Shown: positions 49,101-61,675 of the stretch, in pieces
How positions within the stretch are numbered: the first letter of the stretch is position 1
How the letters are laid out: every line of letters starts with the position of its first letter
From: Tanytarsus gracilentus
Taxonomy: Eukaryota; Arthropoda; Insecta; Diptera; Chironomidae
Assembly: GCA_038502055.1 (NCBI GenBank)
Contig: JAXRKN010000045.1
Location: forward strand, 2,440,501 to 2,504,500
Length of the DNA: 64,000 nt
Direction: 5' to 3'
The notes under the pieces: model-generated
Seen by the model: the letters and a program-made list of their open reading frames with translations, nothing else
What the model was told of the DNA's origin: nothing
Databases searched by the model: none
Made by a program: the position numbers and the translations under genes

Positions 49101-49939
49101 ATAAGAAACTTTCATAAGGGACAGTGACAAATCAGGGAATATAAACATATGAATTTACTCACTCTAATGGACTCATTGTCGTCGGTGGCTTGTGGGTCGA
49201 GTCGATAACTTTTCTTAAACGCAATAAACTGTGGCACAGGTGGTTTCTTTCGCCATGATGGATATTCCATCATGTTACCATTAGATTGAAGGAAAAATAG
49301 TTCCGCTACATGTTCAGAGTGTCTATCGATGCAATGATTATAATTAATTAATTTATTTTTATTATTTCAAAATATTTATCAAACTCACTTTTCTCTCAAA
49401 CTTTTCAATCGCTGTTGTTTGTGTTCATAAATGCGCTTTTTGAGTGCCGCTAGATCTTCCGTTGTACTTCCACTGCTGCTTGAACTATCAGTGATATCTA
49501 ATTTTAGCCGTTTCTTGGCAATGGGCGATGGCGGATGCGTAGAAGAGGCTGGCAATTGAAGGGACAATATAGAAGTAGAAATGGTAGACGACTGCGGGAT
49601 GACGGCAGTTACATTTGAGGCCGACTGATTGGGCTGACTTGCGACAGGAGCTGATCCCGATGAAGACGCGCCTGTTGAATAATAAATACTGCCCTGTACA
49701 CTCGAATTATTTACGTTTGAAGATGCCCGTTGAACATCACCGCCAGACGCACTATTACTATTATTGATTATGAGATAGGAACCACCTTGTTGTGAAATTG
49801 TGAGGAATTGTTGTTGAGATTGTTGCTGTTGCTGCTGCTGAACACCTAGACTTCCAGCTGACTGCTGGATATTTTGAACAATTTGTTGATTCTGATTCGG
49901 CTGTTGTGGTTGATTCCTATCACTAGTCAATCGTGACAT
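37108..49939 (-). CDS. dom: Domino/p400 SWR1-type chromatin remodeler, long (A) isoform, about 2750 aa
   Basis: Exons 49939-49389, 49322-49163, 48777-48666, 47577-46577, 46515-46053, 45986-44086, 43860-43003, 42775-42557, 40278-40243, 40179-37504, 37440-37315, 37254-37108, then an unresolved last exon; all junction phases agree. Domains: Gln-rich N-terminus; conserved HVAELFFLQSNGNMM segment; HSA domain (about 340-410), which binds actin and Arp4; acidic stretch; SNF2 ATPase lobe 1 (about 730-1050; DEMGLGKT, LILDEAQNIK). A long insertion of about 350 residues marks the INO80/SWR1 class. Lobe 2 (STRSGGVGINLTGADTVIF, QAQDRCHRIGQ) starts near 1400. The A-specific part has NTMEQMPLWCPPTPPQDDE, a SANT/Myb domain (about 1890-1955) and a Gln/Ser/Thr-rich tail. 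The family exchanges H2A variants in nucleosomes (Tip60/SWR1 complexes). The promoter is shared with divergent USE1. Confidence 0.9.
40279..41494. other. Domino-A-specific intron beyond the B stop
   Basis: About 1.2 kb after the Domino-B stop; must carry the B-isoform 3'UTR and poly(A) site. Several ATATAT and TGTG runs; no other coding signal. Confidence 0.5.
41495..42775 (-). CDS. dom: Domino short (B) isoform terminal exon
   Basis: The exon opening LSPIERYAMKFVEHTGVNWA is shared by both isoforms up to ...YSREDALNK. There a donor (AAG/GTTAAT, 42557/42556) leads to the A-specific exons. Without that splice the frame continues 353 more residues, Ser/Asn/Lys/Asp-rich, and stops at 41495. This would be Domino-B, about 2108 aa, without the SANT and poly-Gln parts. 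Fly domino is known to make A and B forms that differ at the C-terminus. The open frame, strong codon pattern and the weak donor support retention as the mechanism here. Confidence 0.82.
   Translation of the reverse strand: MSPIERYAMKFVEHTGVNWAQQIKAVEMEIEKQKREWEEKRLIQLQQEEVDKQKNEKEDNELLTYSREDALNKVNIKSSTKSNRKSAANNINNIKSNSSSSSGNKRIILKSENQPSPVRGKNSNSNGTPQQQQNTTRNGIVKKSPTKRNDDELSPKRNTRNTSKSNQSVASESKMNSRVIPRRALSRRSDKSSTSIVSKNTNTARSTSESTRSTSMSHQTSSVHDDSDSECSLDVMIDSNDVNDSDSNSNVKVESNCDSTSQDDDTVINDDSTITDDTTIETIHKSDKVTSSPRTRSRGTVKINLWSLDDSPILPAKRQKTSQSSQKSIEFSQLKADFGVKECKVSMTDIHIKNTKSSPSASRIQKRLQSCAKNNHTLDSWVQKVPEIPINRSGKTANDTEEVNNDEKLTKQITRTTRRNNNNKTL
45987..46052 (-). other. dom: In-frame 66-bp Domino intron splitting the Walker A motif
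   Basis: The intron sits between DEMG and LGKT. Its 66 bp is a multiple of three and has no stop in frame, so a retained copy would insert 22 residues into the ATP-binding loop and still encode the full protein. Confidence 0.8.
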
Positions 49940-50815
49940 TGATGATATTTTTTGATGTCGATCCGGGTTGTTGGAAAGTTTTCAGCTGAATTTCTATCAT
50001 CCAGATAATTCACTTCTTTATGCAGACACTTCAATTAAATTAAATTTTATTTGTTGCTATTCGGCTTGCACTATACGCGTAGTTTTAACTGCAATCAAAG
50101 AATTCATTGTAAGGTTGGGATTTTTTTTCACTCTTCGACGACGCTATGAAAAATTTCGCGTAGAAAATAATATTTTTCTCTGATAAACGCTCAGAATAAT
50201 GCGAAAACCAGCTGAACATTACTAAAACTAATTATTTTACAGTAAAAATTCACACGAAATCTCATTAAATTGCTTAGAAGTTGTAAATAATGTCAAAAAT
50301 TTAACCAAAAATAGTGAGAATACTTTCTGTTAGTATTGCACGCACACCACTTTAGAAAAGCCGAAAAATCGTGTAAGCATAGCGTCGAAAAAAAACATGG
50401 CGGAATTTTTCACCTACCTCATGTATCTTAAAAATTTTTAAATCACAATAACACAATTAATAACTTGAATCACCAAACTCTTTCTATCGCTTGCGATTAA
50501 TCTTTTTACTGCGCGTGTTTTAACGTTAATTTTATTAATTTTTATTTGCTCCTTAAGTTTAAAATTTGAAAAGAATTGAAGCGCAAGAATGCTCTCTTGG
50601 ATTGTTTTAAATTATTTTAGTCGATATGGCCGTGCTCTTAGTCCAAATGTCCTCACTCTATGGTGATATGGTTAATTTTCTCTAGCGGCAGTTTATTTTA
50701 AAAAATGACCGTTAAATTAATTTTTTTGATCTTGAATTTTATTTGTTTTGATCTTGTCTTTTGATCTTAAAATTTTGTTTCGTGAATAAAAATTAAATCA
50801 ATTAAATAACTAGAA
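49940..50815. promoter_or_regulatory. Divergent promoter region, Domino and USE1
   Basis: 876 bp between the two start codons. Contains an ACATGGCGGAA stretch near 50396 (ATG-like context without a long frame). No TATA-type element recognised. Confidence 0.5.
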
Positions 50816-51559
50816 ATGGCTGCAAAATTGGAAGTAAACTTAGCGTCTCTGATTGTGACATGTGAAGAGCTCACGAATGAGGAAGATAGTTGGCGGCTAA
50901 CGCGATACATTAAGAATTTGGACATTATGTTAAGCGAATTAAGTGATTAGTAAGTGTGACAATTGCGACATTTAAATAATTATTGCATAAATTTAACTTA
51001 CAGTGATACTGTTGATAAAAATCATTTAGCAAAATACACCGAGAGGATAAGGGAGTTGAAGGCTAAAATTAACTACGTGGAACCGCCAGAAAGAAAGAAA
51101 CTTACCAAAAATAAGAAAGACGAGAATGAGGGTATTCTTAGGGAGATTAGGCAGTTGAATGAGGCAAAGTATAACAAAGAGTTGCGAAATGAACTTTTTG
51201 ATGGCGATGACTCGACTGGATTGCGACGTCGTGGAGCGAATGAGAGTTCAGAGAATATGGAGAAATATTATGATAACATACAGGAGAAGCTGAGTGAAGA
51301 GATGATTAATTTAACACGTACTCTTAAAGAACAAACACTCACAGCTTCTAAAATTATCAAAAAAGACACCGAGGTGATTACAAAGTCGGCAAAAATGGCA
51401 CACACAAATGTCGGATCGCTTCAGAAGGAATCAAAGAAATTAGATGAACACAATCGAAGATCATGTAAGTGCTGGTTGTGGATTATGATTGGCCTGGTAA
51501 TTGCCATCTTCATCAGTATGGTGCTTTTCATGAAAATCATGAAGAAAAGCAAATATTGA
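50816..51559 (+). CDS. Use1: Vesicle transport SNARE USE1 (p31), 229 aa
   Basis: Exons 50816-50949 and 51004-51559; phase 2 junction. The protein starts MAAKLEVNLASLIVTCEEL and continues with WRLTRYIKNLDIMLSEL and KYTERIRELKAKI, matching USE1. A SNARE-like coiled coil (MINLTRTLKEQTLTASKIIK, about 120-185) precedes a C-terminal anchor WLWIMIGLVIAIFISMVLF (about 203-221) and a short basic end (KIMKKSKY), as expected for a tail-anchored ER SNARE. USE1 works with Sec20 and syntaxin 18 in Golgi-to-ER retrograde fusion. AATAAA at 51655. Length fits the family (about 230-260). Confidence 0.93.
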
Positions 51560-54500
51560 AATTGGTCACGTGTCGATTGACCGTTATGAAGATTTTCCTT
51601 AAAGCTTTATAAAGTATCTTGCATTTCCCTCTATGTTATTTAAAAATGTCTTTTAATAAACTTGTTGAGTTTCTCAAATATATTTTTGACAGCCTTTTCC
51701 TTCCTCTAAATTTCATAGACGTGATAAATGGGACGATGATGTATAGTGCAAAAAAAAAGTTAACGTTTTGCAAAACAATAATTGCTCGGTGACGACAATG
51801 GGGATGCGATATAGAGGGTAGAACATCGAGATAAAAGAAGATGCTCATAATAAACATCCGGTTAAAGGCAAAAAAAATCTTTTTGCTCGAGAGAGAGAAG
51901 TAAAAACAAATAAAAAAGAAGACTTCTCTTTATTTAAGGAGAGCGATGCATCTGTTGTAATTGCACACACATTGGATAATGCATGGCCATTCGATACGAA
52001 ATCAATATACTTCTTCCTCTTTCCGTTTGCAATTTATCACTATTTTAATGCCCATTATTCGATTATTTGTAAGGAGGGGTTTCTTACATCAGGATTTACC
52101 TATTGTATATTTGTGACGATTTTCTCTCTATACGTAGTTAAATTCCTTTAAGGATAACGACAAAAGAAGATGAAAAAAAAATCTCAGATTCTTCATGTAT
52201 TGTTCGCTAAAAATATTATTTAGAAGCGTGGAGCGTGTAACAATCGAGATGGAGAAAGAGGAAATGGTACATTATTTACACTCATTTTTAACACCACATC
52301 GTAAAAAAAATGTTTTTTTATTAAGTCGGCCGAGAGTAAAATTTCACTCTTTAGTTATCGACACCTCGTGAGTTATGAAAAAATGCATTTGGTCCGAAAT
52401 GCGTATCCAAAAACTTTTACCTCGGATTAAATGCCATAATCATTTAAACCGATTTCTTTTCTCATTCATTTCTCTTGCAACATAACCATCGTCGTCGTCA
52501 TGCCTTCGAGTTCACCACAATCTAATCAGACTAAATAGACGCTTGAAAAAATATCAAGGGGAGGATATTTATGAGAATATTTAAATCAACAACTAAAAAT
52601 TATTTAATGAAGTGTAAAAACAATTTTTTAAACTTTAATATGAAGTTGAGAGTGTCCATACCTTTCTATTCGAAAATTTAAAAATGAAATTATGAATGAG
52701 TAGCAGGAAGGAAAAATTCTCAAAGCCTTATATTGTTATGCTAAGAAATTAGTGCAAGTAAAAGAAGATTATGCTGCCGTTATTGTTTGCTCACTGAGAA
52801 ACGTGTGGCGTGATATGTACATATGATTATTACATGTCAGGTCGGGTTGTAATCTCCTGTTTATTGCTCGTGTAAACTCACTTTTATTACAGTGACAGAC
52901 ACTTAGCTTTTTTAACAACGAGCTGCAACGAAGACACCACCATACATTCGTGATTTTCAAATTAAAGTACAGGTGAAGAGTGAAGAGCTGGAGAGCATTA
53001 AAGTGATGTTATTTCGAGTTCTTTTTTAAGTGCGAGGCCTGTGGCAATAACATCTCTCGATATGCCCGAATAAATTATTGCTTTCGACGTCACATCTTGA
53101 GAGAGAAAATGTATGTGGCTAAGAATAAAGTGCAAGAGAGCGCGAGTAAAGAAGGAATAAAATGATGATGATCGCGCGAGAGCAGGTGAAAAAGTTCCAT
53201 CATCATGAGGCACAAACATGAAAGAAGAAGGAAGAGAAATAAAAAATATTTCTTATACACAAAAGCGACCTTTCAAAGTAGAACGATTCACGAATGCATT
53301 TTTAATCGATATGCATTTCTTTCAATTGATGAGAAAGAATTTTTTTTTCCATGAGAGCGATACATTTTAGAAGCGATGCAATAAAGTCGGGAATTTTAGA
53401 AAATTAAGGGTGCAGGTGAAAAGCTTCAATGATAATTTCACGATATAATGACATGCAGTTGCATGCTGAATTATTGCCGTAGGGATATTGAGGTAAAATG
53501 TGGATCCAAGACTAATTCAATTACGGACAAATGATGAGCCTTCGAAGAAGAGAGAAAGAATTTTTACGTCAGGCCCACCATTTAAATGCTACTTTAAAGC
53601 ATAAAGAATTACAGCATGAAAATCCCTTTTAAGATACCCGAAAATGTTTTGCAACAAACAGTAACTTAATCTTAATCCGATTAGTGGAAATCTGTTTTGC
53701 TTACTACTCTCTCGGTGCTGTGGTCATAATGATTTCACATTCAACGTGCTCACTGACCATAAGTCGAAGAAGAAACACATCATCAACAACACTCGGCTCT
53801 AATGAAATATTTTTTTTACTCTCTCATACAATCGTTTCGGAACTTTTACAAACGCTAATTTTATTTTTTTTTTGCTTTATTTCTTTTCCATTACAAAAGA
53901 ACTCGGAACATAAAAAATAAGCAGCAAGAATTTTTTTTCTTTTCTCTCTCTCTCAGTAATTTTTTCTGCACAAGAATGATTTGTGGATTCCTTAGGGGTT
54001 TTTGGTATCATAAAGGTAAAATTTATGGTCGAAAGGTGCATCAGTGGAAGAAAATCAAGAAAGAGCATGAGAGAGTCAAAAAGGGAAGAAATTAGACTTG
54101 AAAATGGGCTGAAGAATTTGTTTGCAAAATATCCTATGAATTTCAAGATACTGGAACTCGACGATGCCCACTGAGATGTGTAAGCAATGCGCCCAGCGTG
54201 TGAAGAAACTTCATGCAGAGTAATGTGAAAAATTAAAAAAGGTTCTGTCGAGCTGATAACTGTGTCGAGATAGATGGAAGCCAATTGAAGATGAATATTT
54301 TTTTAGGGCATGATTCTTGGAAAAATAAAACTGTTAAAATTAATTAATCAAGAACCTTTAAAGGTTACAATAAAATTTTAATTATTAAAAATTTAAATGA
54401 TTTACAACGCAAACAGTCATAAAGCCATAAAATTTCATTTATGCTGGAAATCCCTTTGAATAACAACCGAGCAGTAAAATGTGCTAGGTCAGTTTCATTT

Positions 54501-56093
54501 GCAGCAACAATTGGCGCACTAATAAAAACATGCATTGAAATTTTGTATGCTCATCACCATTGAAAAAAATTTTGACAGCTTCATTTGCTCTTCAAATTTC
54601 TAAATAGAAAAATTTCTCAGCTGAAAATTATATTCGGAACACAAAAGAGTTAATCCCACATTCTCACATCCTATTCTACTAGTGATCCCAAATAGCCAGA
54701 CAAAACAAAAAATGCATTTCACTCTTTATCGAAAAATGTGTTTTTGGAAAGAGACATAAAAAGCGGATAGAGATAGAGAGATGTGACAACAATAGAGTTC
54801 TTTAACCAAATATACAGTGGAGTCGATTTGACAAAGGGATTTTTAATACTTTCTCTAAAACGCATTCAACATATATAAATTACACGCTGCATTCTACCAA
54901 AGTTATTAGAATATTTTACTCTTTTTAAACCCACAAAATGCTCTGGAAGGAAAAAAAAATCCCAAAAACAACATAAAAAAAATAAATTTCGGATTCTCAT
55001 TAAACTTTTACACCTGCCTCGTGCATCAAATATATAAAAAATTATTTGTATGTCGAAGGAATACGAGAATGCAGAAGAGCAAGAGAAAGACGAGGAATGA
55101 AAGATAATTTTTTTGAGATTTTTTGAATTCACCTGCGAATAAGAAGAGGACCACAAAAGAAAGATATAAAGATTGATACTTTTTTCTCATGCCTCTCGTT
55201 ATTACAAGGAAAATGCATTAAATATTCCTATTTTCTTCTCGCTCACGAACGATTAAACCAAATTTTATGTATATGCTAGAACTCCTTTCTTACAAATATA
55301 ATATTGAAAATGTGCAGAAGAGCGCGCATAATAATACTCGAATGTATCACCTTTTAGGCCTGCGAGCATTTTTTTTGCTGCATGTTAAAAATAATAACAA
55401 TTTATTTCTTAAAATATGCTGGTTTTTTCTCTTTCGCTCGTGAAGGACCCAAAGATATGCACTCATGATCGACATAAAAAAAGAGAGAGCTTTCATCACG
55501 ACGTCGCCCTCACCGAAAAAAATAAAACTGACAACTTAAACATCGTGGTATCTGAATAATTATTGTGGCAGCCACAAATCGTGCATTGTAATCAAGATGA
55601 GAGGAACGTTAAAATTCTAGGTGGGCAAGCATCATCAACTGCTGAAAAGGGGAAATCAATCGAAATTGCTTTTGACTGCTGAAAATGAAAATTAAGATTT
55701 CAGGCAAAATATGAGAGAACACAAATTGAGATGTAGATTCATCATTTTAATGATTTATTAAATTCTTCACATTTATTTTTTCTTACGACCTAATTTGTAC
55801 AAAATTATATATTTTTTTCTCTTAACGAGTTACGACCGCGCGCGATTGGATATTTTCGACAAAAAATCTAGAGCAGCTAAAGATTTGTTTTAATTAGCTT
55901 CGAGAATGAAAGTAAAACACGTCGAAATTCAAAATTGAGAGATCTCGTTAGGAGTTTTAAATTACACATAAATAGGAGAAACGAGAGAAAAGTAATTAGC
56001 GTTTTACAATTAAGGGACTAGAAACGATTCAATAAGCGAATTTTTACGAGATAATTTCCTGTTCTACTCCATCATTGAAGTCTAATGTAAAAG
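51560..56093. other. Gene-poor region between USE1 and the LRR gene
   Basis: 4.5 kb without a supportable exon. The open frames are short and carry no motif. Purine runs such as GAGAGAGAAG occur (51890, 53940). It probably holds the 3'UTR of the LRR gene and regulatory DNA. Confidence 0.5.
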
Positions 56094-57755
56094 TTACGTC
56101 AATTGATGGTTCGTCGTGTAGAGTGGTACAATTTTTTCGTTGTAAAGTCCCGTTGGCAGATAAATTGGCTGCGGATTGACAAGCGACTGATGATGATGAA
56201 CCAGGTGCGGGTATCCGAAGCTATAAATGTTGCTGTTCACTGTATTGTTATAATTCATGAGATTGTCGTTGTTGTGTTTGAGATTCGAGCGAATCTCTTC
56301 GTAAATGTGATTCTGCTCGAAGCTACAGTCTGCATCGTTGTTAATAAATTGAGTTTTATTCGGCTGACACTTGTGTCGCAGAAATTGACGGTTCTTGTAA
56401 ATTAAAATCGCTACGAGTGGTGCAATAATGAGACAGAGACCCAAAAATGTGCCATACGAAGACTCTACCGAACAGCCGAATTCTTCACGAGGTATTTCTT
56501 CGATGCGCTGCAAATAGAATTTCGAGGGCGACGAACAAACTATGTCATAATTATTTTTCTTGCTCTCGCTCATGATCTCGTGAAGCCACTTCATTTCGCA
56601 ATCGCAACTAATTGGATTATCGGCTAGTTCAAACGATTTTAATGACTGCCATGGTAACCATTGCTCACGAATCGTCTCAAAGGCATTGTTGCGGAGATCG
56701 ACACTCTTAATATTTGGCAAATCACTGAATACGCCATCGTGTATGTCTGTCAAGAGTTTATTTGCCGAGATGGTAATTGCTTCCAAATTGGGATTAGCCG
56801 CGAATGCGCCCGACTGAATTTGCTTGAGATGTTTATTGCCGGAAATGTCGATTTTACGAAGGAAAGATAATCCGAAGAATGACCCTTCTTCAATTATCTC
56901 GAAGTCATTTTGGCCAACTTTTAATGACTCGAGCCGTTGGAGACTGCTCAGTGCGCCCGTTGGAATTTTCGTAAGCATATTATCGGAGATATCCAATGAC
57001 TTTAAATTTCTTAGACGATAAAAAGCGGCGTGCGAAATGTTGGTGAGCATTGATCCACGAATATCGAGAGCGGCTAAATTTATTAAATTTCTGAAAGCGT
57101 CATTTTCCAATGTGTTCAGCGAGTTCATGCCAATAAAGAGCTCAGCAAGATACGGGACGCTCTTGAAGGCAAAATTTGGAATTGATGTCAAGATGTTATC
57201 GTCGAGGTAGAGTGTCTTGAGATTCTTGAGCCCCCCGAAGGTTTCGGGCTCAATTACGGCAATTCTATTTTGTCCCAAATTTAAATATTCAAGATTCGGT
57301 GTTGTCGCAAAAATTCCATTTCTCAGCTCCATGATATAATTGCCGCGTAAATTCAACATCTCGAGCCGAACGAGGCCTTTGAGTGTATTATTATTTATGT
57401 CGCTTATCTTGTTGTTATTCAAATGTAACTGCAGGAGGCGATGCTGATAGATGAAGATTTTATCTTCTGTCAAATATATCTGATTGTTGCTGAGATCGAG
57501 CAGTCTTAGTTCGGAGTAGAACTGAATGGAAGAGTCGATTATCCTAATTGCATTGAACTTGATGATTAAGCGCTCTGTTGCCGGATTTAATGTGATCGGC
57601 AAGATATCGAGATTGTTGCCATCATGACAGCGCACCAATAATCGTTCGTCTTCGCATGAGCAACCAGCTGGACACAGCGCTAATCCAATCGTCCAATTTG
57701 TTAGCAGAGTCAATAGCACTAGGCTCTTTATGATGATACGTTCCATTTTACCCAA
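56094..57755 (-). CDS. Leucine-rich-repeat transmembrane protein, 553 aa, intronless
   Basis: Single open frame. Signal peptide 1-27 (IIIKSLVLLTLLTNWTIGLALC). LRR N-cap CPAGCSCEDERLLVRC; about 13 LRRs of the xxLxxLxLxxNxL type (LRLLDLSNNQI, LEMLNLRGNYI, LEYLNLGQNRI, LKTLYLDDNIL, LKSLDISDNML); LRR C-cap beginning NPISCDCEMKWLHE; one membrane helix (TFLGLCLIIAPLVAILIY, about 434-451). The cytoplasmic tail of about 100 residues has HIYEEIRSNL and several Asn/His stretches. The build resembles the Capricious/Tartan/Connectin-like cell-surface LRR proteins, which mediate adhesion or guidance. No Ig domain is present, so it is not a Kekkon. I cannot name the orthologue. A second Met three codons in (MERII) could also start. 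Large empty flanks fit developmentally regulated expression. Confidence 0.88.
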   Translation of the reverse strand: MGKMERIIIKSLVLLTLLTNWTIGLALCPAGCSCEDERLLVRCHDGNNLDILPITLNPATERLIIKFNAIRIIDSSIQFYSELRLLDLSNNQIYLTEDKIFIYQHRLLQLHLNNNKISDINNNTLKGLVRLEMLNLRGNYIMELRNGIFATTPNLEYLNLGQNRIAVIEPETFGGLKNLKTLYLDDNILTSIPNFAFKSVPYLAELFIGMNSLNTLENDAFRNLINLAALDIRGSMLTNISHAAFYRLRNLKSLDISDNMLTKIPTGALSSLQRLESLKVGQNDFEIIEEGSFFGLSFLRKIDISGNKHLKQIQSGAFAANPNLEAITISANKLLTDIHDGVFSDLPNIKSVDLRNNAFETIREQWLPWQSLKSFELADNPISCDCEMKWLHEIMSESKKNNYDIVCSSPSKFYLQRIEEIPREEFGCSVESSYGTFLGLCLIIAPLVAILIYKNRQFLRHKCQPNKTQFINNDADCSFEQNHIYEEIRSNLKHNNDNLMNYNNTVNSNIYSFGYPHLVHHHQSLVNPQPIYLPTGLYNEKIVPLYTTNHQLT

Positions 57756-60700
57756 TTATCTTAATTAATTTACTCTCTTTTGAATTTTAATAATTTTTAT
57801 ATCTTTACGGTCCACCGTAAAACTATGAGTTTTCTGTATCACTTCTCGTGGAATTCCACTTTTATTATTTTTATATTGGTTTTAGATGAGGCACTTAAAA
57901 TAGTTTTTTCTTCTTTTTTGTCTCATAAAATTATTTTACTCATTTTTATCCAAATTTATATTTTTAAAATTCACATAAATTATTATTTCTTTTTCGATCG
58001 CTACGTAAAAATATCTTATTTTTTTCTTAACTTTTTTTAACGAGATGTTAACACGCTGAAGGTTGAAATGAGAATGGATAGAACGGAAACGAGAGTCTTG
58101 TATTATATTGAGCATTAACAAAACATATTTCTTTTCAAAAGATTCTTTTCGTTTCACAACAAGCATCTCTCGCTCTCAAATTCCCAGGTAAAAAATGATC
58201 GCTTTACATACCTTCACCATAGAGAAGTGCGGAGCCAACATAAGTTTTCTATCTGGGATTCCTCTCGAATTTCTTAACTTCTTTCTTTCTCTCTCATTCG
58301 TTGATCACAACGTGGTTGAAAGAGAGAGAGAAAGACGCGAATGCAGTAAAAAACAAAAGCACAAAAAAGTAAATTAACGGCAAGCAGGTGCAATTCTCAC
58401 GGCTCCATATCCTCTTCTTTTTCTCCATTTATATATACCTCGATGAAGTTTTACGAGGACGGTTTTTTTTCTTTAAACCCAATGATTGAAGGATCCATCC
58501 GAAGAAAAAGGGATTTTGTAGTCATAAATCGTCCAATCATCATTTCAAAACCTCCTTTTAAATAAAATTTGGAAATCCCAAAATGCACCTTTAACTGTCT
58601 CTCACAACTTCTTAGACATAATTTTCGGGTAAGCAGCATATAGCAGTAAATTGAGCATTAATCGGAATTTTTTTTGGAGGCGAAACGAAATGATACATTT
58701 ATCCGTGTAGATCTGAAAATTTCTTCTATGAAATTTGACTTAAACACATCATCGCATCACAAAGCGTTGCCACTTTAAAAAAATCTCTTCTTCTTACTCG
58801 CTCCTTCGTGATATTCTTTGAAGAATAGAGTCGAGTCGATGGCCATTAATTTCACTTGGGTATTTTCTTCGCGATGCCTATTTATTATTAAATTTAACGC
58901 AGATAATTTCATTTTAATTATATCTCTCTCGCACTATCCGAAGTGAGCACTGAGCACGTCCATATATGAGGCTGTTGATCTTCTATGTAACAATAGAGTG
59001 AAAGAATTGAAAAGCGCGAGCATGAATGGAGTGAGAAATGGGCACTCTCGAAATCTTTTCCACGGTAAATTTATGGCAGCGGTCTGCCATAAATCACCCG
59101 ATTTTTAAAAGAGAATTTTTTGGTGTCCTTTCTTCCTTTCATTGAAATCTTTCGCTATTTATCGCCGAGAGGGCAGTTAATAAATAAGAAAAATTGGCTT
59201 TCTTGTGCAATGTACTTTATGAATAGGAAATTCTATGCGGGTGATGATGTTGAAGAACTCACACCGTGATCAACTCTCTCTCGCTTCGATTCGATCGTGC
59301 GATTAATTCTGAAGGTAATTTAGAACACATTAAGTCATGGATTTTTCACACGCAACGCACGATATTCCGATGAGAAATTAATTTCCAATCAATCTCTTTT
59401 TATATCGAAGCGCAAATACGATTAAAAATAATTTTAACAATTAATCATTTTCCATTATGTAATGACTCAACATTCTCTCTTTGGCGATAATTTTTCTATA
59501 ATGAATTTAAGGCATCACATCCGTTTTTGATTGACGAATCATTTGTCGTCATGCCATGCTGCCCAAAAAAAAGAAGAGGTGAAAAATGTATAAATGAAGG
59601 GTATCGACAATGTAGTTTGTTATTGCATCAAAAATGGAATTTTATTGCCAGTTGAGCGATTTTTTTTAGGTTGTGCATATTGCTACTGTTGGAATTCTAT
59701 GAAGTGCGAATTTCTGCAGAGCTCAGCAGAGAGAAAACTCAGAAAACAATGCAATATGCAGAAGTATCTCGCATTCGTCCAAAATTTGTTGGTCGTAAAA
59801 GGCCACAATGGCAAAAAAGACCGGAGAAGAAGCAAAATGAAATGAAAAAGGGTAGTCAAGGTGTTATTCGAAGAGACTTTTATGTGATTTATTGCCACCT
59901 TTTGTCTCGATGTGTAAATAGGTATTTTGCGAAAAAGAAAATAAGAAGAAGAGATAACAGATCGGAGAGACATGTGAAGAGTCCAAAAATCAATTTATTT
60001 GAAATTTAAAGAAAATTATAAAATGCGAGCTGAGAACAATGCCAAAAGGTCCAGCTAATGCAGACAATTACAAGCAATGAAGGCAAAGCTTCACAGTGGG
60101 AATCTTCAATATGCACCGATGGACGACAGAGTGGTTCGATTTTCAACGATCGAGCATAAAAATATAAATTGTGTGTTAAAATTTTAGGTCAAACATGAGA
60201 TAACATTTTATCTAAATTCTTGATAAGAGCATTAAAAATTTTGATAATTATTAGTGGATAAAGTTTTTGGCCACATTTATCTCCAATCGCAACATTCTTA
60301 ACACTCAAAACTTTTGTTTCTGCTTAATATCGAGAAAAATTGTCTTCTTTGTGGATCCTTTTGTTAAAAAAAACTTCTCTCAAGGCATTCTCTTGTTTTC
60401 TCGATTCCTTTCTTTGGCTTTCAAATCCTTATTTTTAGTTCTTTTTGGCTCCCTCAAATCTTCTTATTCTTCGCATCGAATCAATATTTTTCAGGCTACT
60501 ATATACATTTTTGATCCTTTTCGTGCCTCCTTTGAAAATTAATTTCTCAAAATCACATTAATGCCGGTGATAAATTAGGAATTAGACAACCATTTATTTT
60601 TGGTTTTTCTCGAGAGATTATTACATTCGAATTCACATATAATGTTTGTGAAGCGAGTTGTCGCAAAAAGTTCTTTTATTTTCATTCTTTTCACCTCCAT

Positions 60701-61675
60701 TTCGCTCTCAATTCTTTTCTTTTCTTTGCCCTTCTGCCATTGTTTATAAGTGCATTATTTTTGCGTGAATGATTAACTGTCGAAACTGTATGCAATTTTA
60801 ACGCACATTCTTTTCTTCTTCATCTTCAAGGCTCTTTCTTTTATGCTGGCGTTCCCTTCTATTCTTACCGCTCTCTATCTCTTTGTACGCAGAGACCATA
60901 ACCATAAGATTTTCATTAGAAATTCATTGCAATTGGTTAGATCATCATTAAAAAGTTATTGATGTGGAAAATTTGGTTTAAAAAGACGTTTTTTTGTATG
61001 CGCTGTTGAAAATATATTCTTCGAAATCAAACAAACATCTTTTCATCATTCAACGGCAGCAAAGGCAATTAAGTTTTGATGCAAACATTTTTATGGGATT
61101 AAGGTTTGATTTTTCAAGCTGCAGAATTTCATGCGAGTTAAATTTGAAGAAAAAATATTTCCTGAGATAATTTTTAAATTGACAAAAGAATTCGATTTTA
61201 AAACTAAGCTTGAGTAGTAAAAAATTCTTTAAATTTTAAATAAATAAATAAATGTTCGAAACTCAAAAATCAAGTAAATACTCGTAACATAGGCCTTCTT
61301 TAAAAAAAATTATAAGCATTAATTTTGCAAGAGGTGTCAAAAAAGTAATCTTAAAGCTTAAGCATAAGTTTAAGGGGCAAAAAATAACGTTTGGAAATAA
61401 TTTAAAAAAAATGACAATCCGACAATCTCTAACCAAGTAAATAAGTTTATATTTTTATTGCTTTCGATAAAAATTGATAGAAAAAAAAATGTTTAGTTAA
61501 ATAGTTTATCGCAGTCTTGACTGAATTTAATAGATCACAAAATTAGAGTGCATCTACTATAACTAAGAAAAAATATTGTGGATATCAGCTAAAAGCCAGC
61601 GAGAATCACACAAACATCCAATGATAAGCTCACGGCTATTAACTAATTATAATATTAAAAAAACACTCATACGTT
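57756..61675. other. Gene-poor region between divergent LRR and xylosyltransferase genes
   Basis: 3.9 kb with the promoters of both flanking genes. Near 58320-58335 a run GAGAGAGAGAG with CTCTC tracts nearby (58284, 59277) resembles GAGA-factor sites common at insect promoters. No coding exon supported. Confidence 0.5.

Noticed and set aside
53877..54284. 135-codon minus-strand frame in the gene-poor region
   Set aside because: Low-complexity Ser/Phe/Leu composition from CT-rich DNA, no motif, no splice partners.
59594..60009. Overlapping + strand frames of 83 and 112 codons
   Set aside because: Lys/Arg-rich translations of purine-rich DNA without recognisable domain or conserved start context.
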